In this document: positions 14,361-16,882 of the stretch, in pieces
How positions within the stretch are numbered: the first letter of the stretch is position 1
Layout: every line of letters starts with the position of its first letter
Assembly: GCA_030835005.1 (NCBI GenBank)
Contig: JAUQWT010000070.1
Coordinates: 1-16,882, forward strand
Direction: 5' to 3'
Length of the DNA: 16,882 bases
Source: Ignavibacteria bacterium
Lineage (GTDB): Bacteria > Bacteroidota > Ignavibacteria > Tepidaquicellales > OLB5
The notes under the pieces: model-generated
Told to the model about the DNA's origin: nothing
Seen by the model: the letters and a program-made list of their open reading frames with translations, nothing else
Database searches by the model: none
Program-made: the position numbers and the translations under genes

Positions 14361-15086
14361 ATGAAGTTAACTGCATTAAAGTTAACGGTATTAACCGTAC
14401 TCACTTTGAGCTTTTTCGCTTTTATATGCGGTGATAGCAAAAACGAATCAACAGATGTTAAGAAAGACAACACTACACAAAATCAGACGCAGAATCAGTC
14501 AAATCAAAACACACAAAACAAAATGCAGGATACCAGTAAGCCAAAAACAGATTCGGTGAAAACAGAAGAAAAAACCGATGGCAAGGATTCAAAAGAAACA
14601 AACAACGTGGTTATAAAAACTAGTATGGGAGATATAGAGATCGAGCTTTTTGAAAAAGATGCTCCACTTCACGTTGCAAACTTTAAGAAGCTTGTAAAAT
14701 CGGGTTTTTATGAAAAAACTACTTTTCACAGAGTGATTCCGGGATTTATGATACAAGGCGGCGACCCTAATTCTAAGGACAGCGATAGATCAAATGATGG
14801 ACAGGGTGGTCCGGGATATACAATTCCCGCAGAGATCAAAGCCAAGCATGTAAAAGGATCACTGGCAGGTGCAAGGCTTGGTGATGCTGTGAACCCGAAG
14901 AAAGAATCGAGCGGGAGCCAATTCTATATTGTAACGGGAGAAGCATCGCATCTTGACGGTCAATACACTGTTTATGGCAAAGTTACCAAAGGTATGGATA
15001 TTGCCCTAAAGATAGAGAATGTTAAAAAAGATGCCGCTGATAATCCGGTTGATAAAGTAGTTATAGAAAAAGTGTCTTTTAAATAG
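14361..15086 (+). CDS. Cyclophilin-type peptidyl-prolyl cis-trans isomerase, probable lipoprotein
   Basis: This isomerase catalyses proline cis-trans isomerisation in the cell envelope. Residues 1-22 form a hydrophobic signal ending AFI before Cys23, a relaxed lipobox, so the protein is probably a lipoprotein. A polar Asn/Gln/Lys/Thr linker (about 26-80) follows. The cyclophilin domain spans about 83-241: FHRVIPGFMIQGGDP (122-136) with catalytic Arg124, Phe129 and Gln132, then GSQFYIVTG with Phe188, and HLDGQYTVYGKV. The site of the cyclosporin-contact tryptophan of human CypA is His197, so cyclosporin binding should be weak. The ribosome binding site AAAGGG at 14346-14351 supports the ATG. 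It lies 16 bases after uppP and 9 bases before holA. The fold assignment is secure; lipidation is inferred. Confidence 0.9.
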   Translation: MKLTALKLTVLTVLTLSFFAFICGDSKNESTDVKKDNTTQNQTQNQSNQNTQNKMQDTSKPKTDSVKTEEKTDGKDSKETNNVVIKTSMGDIEIELFEKDAPLHVANFKKLVKSGFYEKTTFHRVIPGFMIQGGDPNSKDSDRSNDGQGGPGYTIPAEIKAKHVKGSLAGARLGDAVNPKKESSGSQFYIVTGEASHLDGQYTVYGKVTKGMDIALKIENVKKDAADNPVDKVVIEKVSFK

Positions 15087-15095
15087 TCATTAAAC

Positions 15096-16091
15096 ATGAA
15101 AACATTCCTCGACTTTCAGACCGAAGTTAATGCCGGCAAGGTGGGGAATGTTTATTTTATTGCTGCAAGTGATGGCTATTTTGTTCAAAAAGCCGGTGAA
15201 TTGTTAAGGGAAAAGTTATTCGGTTCTTCAGAGAACAGGGATAACTTTTTTCTCAGGTATGCAGATGATACTCCCCTTGAAGAATTCTTCGGATTGTGTT
15301 CAAACTATTCCAGCTTGTTTTCATCTAAAAAGATAATTGTTCTTAAAAGGTGTGAAAAATATTCGCGTAAACTGAGCGAGTTGAGAGAATTTGTGAAGAA
15401 TCCGGAACTGGAAACTTTCCTGGTTCTGGCTTTTGATAAAGACTATGTTATGGAGAAAAAGCTGGATAAAGATATAGAATTTTATGATTTTTCGGACTTG
15501 CCTCAGAGGACATTGTATGAATGGGTAAAAAAAGAATTTGAAAACAGAGGAATTGCTATAGAAAATGATGCGATCCAGGAATTAACTTCAGGCATTCCGG
15601 CATCTTTTGATTTGTTGATTACTGAGATTGAGAAGATCTCGAATCATGATTTCCAGAATTCACGGCGGGTTATTACCAAAGAGCTAATTCTGCAGTTCAC
15701 CGGATATGACAAGGAATATACCCCAGATGAGCTTATCCATAGTATCTTGAATAAAGACAGAAAGAAAGCCTACACTATAATTGATAATCTGCTCAATTCA
15801 AAAGGTTTGAATGAAATATACCTCTTATCCATTATCAGTAACTATTACATGGACCTGATCTCATTCAAAACAAAGGGACTGGAATCAATGGATTCAAGGC
15901 TTCTTTACCAAAAATACAAATTGTGGGGAGATCGGGTCAAATTTGCGAAAAACTACCATAAATCAATAGATATTAATAGTTTAGAGAGGTCCTTCGAAAA
16001 AATCTTGAATACGGATATGAAACTGAAAACGTCTATGCTTGATTCCAAGATACTTATGACTTCCCTTGTAGAAGAGCTTATAAATGCCTAA
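15096..16091 (+). CDS. holA: DNA polymerase III delta subunit
   Basis: This is the clamp-loader subunit that opens the beta ring as part of the clamp loader (gamma/tau, delta, delta'). At 331 aa it is the typical length. The opening GNVYFIAASDGYFVQKAGELL resembles the degenerate N-terminal AAA+ region of HolA (usual form: short beta strand, then G-x-D/E-x-Y/F-L). Ser73-Leu74-Phe75 in YSSLFSSKKIIVLKR matches the Leu-Phe wrench that E. coli delta (Leu73/Phe74) inserts into the clamp. No functional Walker A is present, as expected. The middle FDLLITEIEKIS and the C-terminal helical collar fit the family. The ATG is 9 bases after the isomerase gene without a strong ribosome binding site. Confidence 0.9.
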   Translation: MKTFLDFQTEVNAGKVGNVYFIAASDGYFVQKAGELLREKLFGSSENRDNFFLRYADDTPLEEFFGLCSNYSSLFSSKKIIVLKRCEKYSRKLSELREFVKNPELETFLVLAFDKDYVMEKKLDKDIEFYDFSDLPQRTLYEWVKKEFENRGIAIENDAIQELTSGIPASFDLLITEIEKISNHDFQNSRRVITKELILQFTGYDKEYTPDELIHSILNKDRKKAYTIIDNLLNSKGLNEIYLLSIISNYYMDLISFKTKGLESMDSRLLYQKYKLWGDRVKFAKNYHKSIDINSLERSFEKILNTDMKLKTSMLDSKILMTSLVEELINA

Positions 16092-16103
16092 ATTTTGAAA
16101 AGT

Positions 16104-16130
16104 GGAACAAAAAACCGGCTTTTTAGTTAA
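16104..16130 (+). promoter_or_regulatory. Imperfect palindrome with GGAAC element upstream of the sigma gene
   Basis: The 54-base gap 16092-16145 contains AAC-a-AAAAA-CCGGC-TTTTT-a-GTT (16106-16128), an imperfect inverted repeat with arms of 3+5 bp and one mismatch around a 5-base centre. It overlaps GGAAC (16104-16108), which resembles the -35 element of many ECF-sigma promoters, with a TTAA at 16127-16130 about one helical spacer downstream. It could be an autoregulated ECF promoter, an operator, or a weak terminator of holA. The pairs are almost all A:T. Confidence 0.3.
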
Positions 16131-16145
16131 ATTAATAGGATACAA

Positions 16146-16748
16146 ATGATGCCTTCGAAAGAGGGAGCTAAAATACAGAAGCGTACCGATGAAGAGCTGA
16201 TTTTCAGTTTTCAGGAAGGGAACATTGAGGCTTATAACGAAATTGTATCCCGATATAAAGACAGGCTGACGAATTTTGTTTACCGCTATGTTGGAAACTA
16301 TGATGAATGTGATGATATTGTACAGGATACGTTTGTAAAGGTTTACGTTTCGAAGCATTTGTATAAAGAGATAGCAAAGTTTTCTACATGGATATACACT
16401 ATTGCCATTAACCTGGCAAAGACGAAGCTGGCGAAGCAGCAAAAGTATAAAACATTCTCGATCAGCGATGTTTATGACGATGAGAACAAAGATTTTGATA
16501 TCCGTGACGAAGCGTTTACACCGGATGTTGATGCAAATGATAAGTACTTAAACATGCATATACAAAAAGCTCTCAATTCAATTAACGAAAATTACAGGGA
16601 GCTTATTATTTTAAGAGATATAGAAGATTATTCTTATGAGGAAATTGTTGAAATGACCGGTCTCCCGATGGGAACGGTTAAGAGCAGGATTAACAGGGGA
16701 CGCGAGAAGCTGCAGGAACTGCTTAAAGATATTTACAAAGAAGGATGA
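16146..16748 (+). CDS. RNA polymerase ECF-family sigma factor
   Basis: This group 4 (ECF) sigma-70 factor recruits RNA polymerase to a specific promoter set, usually for envelope or stress responses. At 200 aa it is typical. Sigma region 2 spans about residues 15-100, including DEELIFSFQEGNIEAYNEIV, then YDECDDIVQDTFVKVYV and FSTWIYTIAINLAKTKL. An acidic linker follows at about 105-133. Region 4 spans about 135-192, with INENYRELIILRDIEDYSYEEI and the helix-turn-helix MTGLPMGTVKSRINRGREKL. Two adjacent ATG codons (16146 and 16149) leave the start uncertain by one residue. It is separated from holA by 54 bases and followed after 6 bases by a gene that may regulate it. The regulon is unknown. 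Confidence 0.92.
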   Translation: MMPSKEGAKIQKRTDEELIFSFQEGNIEAYNEIVSRYKDRLTNFVYRYVGNYDECDDIVQDTFVKVYVSKHLYKEIAKFSTWIYTIAINLAKTKLAKQQKYKTFSISDVYDDENKDFDIRDEAFTPDVDANDKYLNMHIQKALNSINENYRELIILRDIEDYSYEEIVEMTGLPMGTVKSRINRGREKLQELLKDIYKEG

Positions 16749-16754
16749 AGCAAT

Positions 16755-16882
16755 ATGATAAATGACGACGAAAAATATACTTCTCTAAGGAAGACTCTTG
16801 GATCACTGCCTAAGATCAAAGCTAAAAATGACTTTGAGCATAGGCTGTTGCAGAGAATAAAGGAAACTGAAAGAGGCATTGT
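16755..16882 (+). CDS. Unidentified protein downstream of the ECF sigma gene, possible anti-sigma factor (3' partial)
   Basis: The ATG at 16755 opens a frame that stays open to the window edge (42 full codons). It begins MINDDEKYTSLRKTLGSLPK and continues with KAKNDFEHRLLQRIKETERG. AAGGATGA (16741-16748) overlaps the sigma stop and serves as its ribosome binding site, so the two genes are probably translationally coupled. I do not recognise a domain in the fragment. The position directly after an ECF sigma gene, and the acidic, helix-rich start with an xDFEHRLLQRI pattern, fit a cognate anti-sigma or sigma-associated membrane protein, but no zinc motif or membrane segment is visible yet. Confidence 0.6.
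   Translation, partial: MINDDEKYTSLRKTLGSLPKIKAKNDFEHRLLQRIKETERGI

Noticed and set aside
16091..16124. Bacteroidota-type promoter (TTTG, about 19 bases, TAnnTTTG) before the sigma gene
   Set aside because: TTTTG is present at 16093-16097, but no TAnnTTTG box occurs at the required spacing.
1..16882. CRISPR arrays, transposases, integrases, tRNA or rRNA genes, toxin-antitoxin or defence genes
   Set aside because: I scanned both strands by eye and saw no direct-repeat arrays, no mobile-element motifs and no gap large enough for an unlisted gene; all gaps are under 60 bases.

Overview
The window is a compact run of bacterial housekeeping genes. Every supported gene is on the + strand, no gap between genes exceeds about 60 bases, and no clear intrinsic terminator is visible. 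Composition is AT-leaning. The gene order secY-map-infA-rpmJ (no adk between secY and map), a probable outer-membrane beta-barrel protein, a lipoprotein with a relaxed lipobox, A/T-rich leaders that often lack a Shine-Dalgarno (SD) motif, and a short DUF721 protein after recF all suggest a member of the Bacteroidota/Chlorobiota/Ignavibacteriota group. A strong GAGGAGG before dnaN and several other usable SD sites fit an Ignavibacteria-like lineage better than classical Bacteroidota. This placement is inference, and no marker was searched.

Layout. (1) 1-5372: the end of the spc operon and the alpha operon: secY (5' end missing), map, infA, rpmJ (37 aa), rpsM, rpsK, rpsD, rpoA and rplQ (with a long Lys-rich tail). 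These encode the protein-export channel, N-terminal Met removal, translation initiation, ribosomal proteins and the RNA polymerase alpha subunit. (2) 5410-8096: the ribosome-assembly GTPase engB/ysxC, then a class V aminotransferase and a 2-hydroxyacid (3-phosphoglycerate-type) dehydrogenase that look like two consecutive steps of serine synthesis. (3) 8153-12826: a replication block dnaN-recF-DUF721(DciA-like)-gyrB, tightly packed, with no dnaA next to it. (4) 12830-15086: envelope genes: a probable beta-barrel protein, undecaprenyl-diphosphate phosphatase uppP, and a cyclophilin-type peptidyl-prolyl isomerase that is probably a lipoprotein. (5) 15096-16882: holA (DNA polymerase III delta), then after a 54-base gap an ECF sigma factor and the start of a downstream gene that may be its regulator.

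Functionally, the sliding clamp (dnaN) and the clamp-loader subunit that opens it (holA) are both here, with gyrase and the probable helicase loader. I found no defence system, mobile element, CRISPR array, tRNA or rRNA, and no convincing undescribed system. The items most worth a second look are the L17 tail, the non-SerC candidate for phosphoserine transamination, the dnaA-less replication block attached to the alpha operon, the acidic insertion in the clamp, and the imperfect palindrome before the sigma gene.
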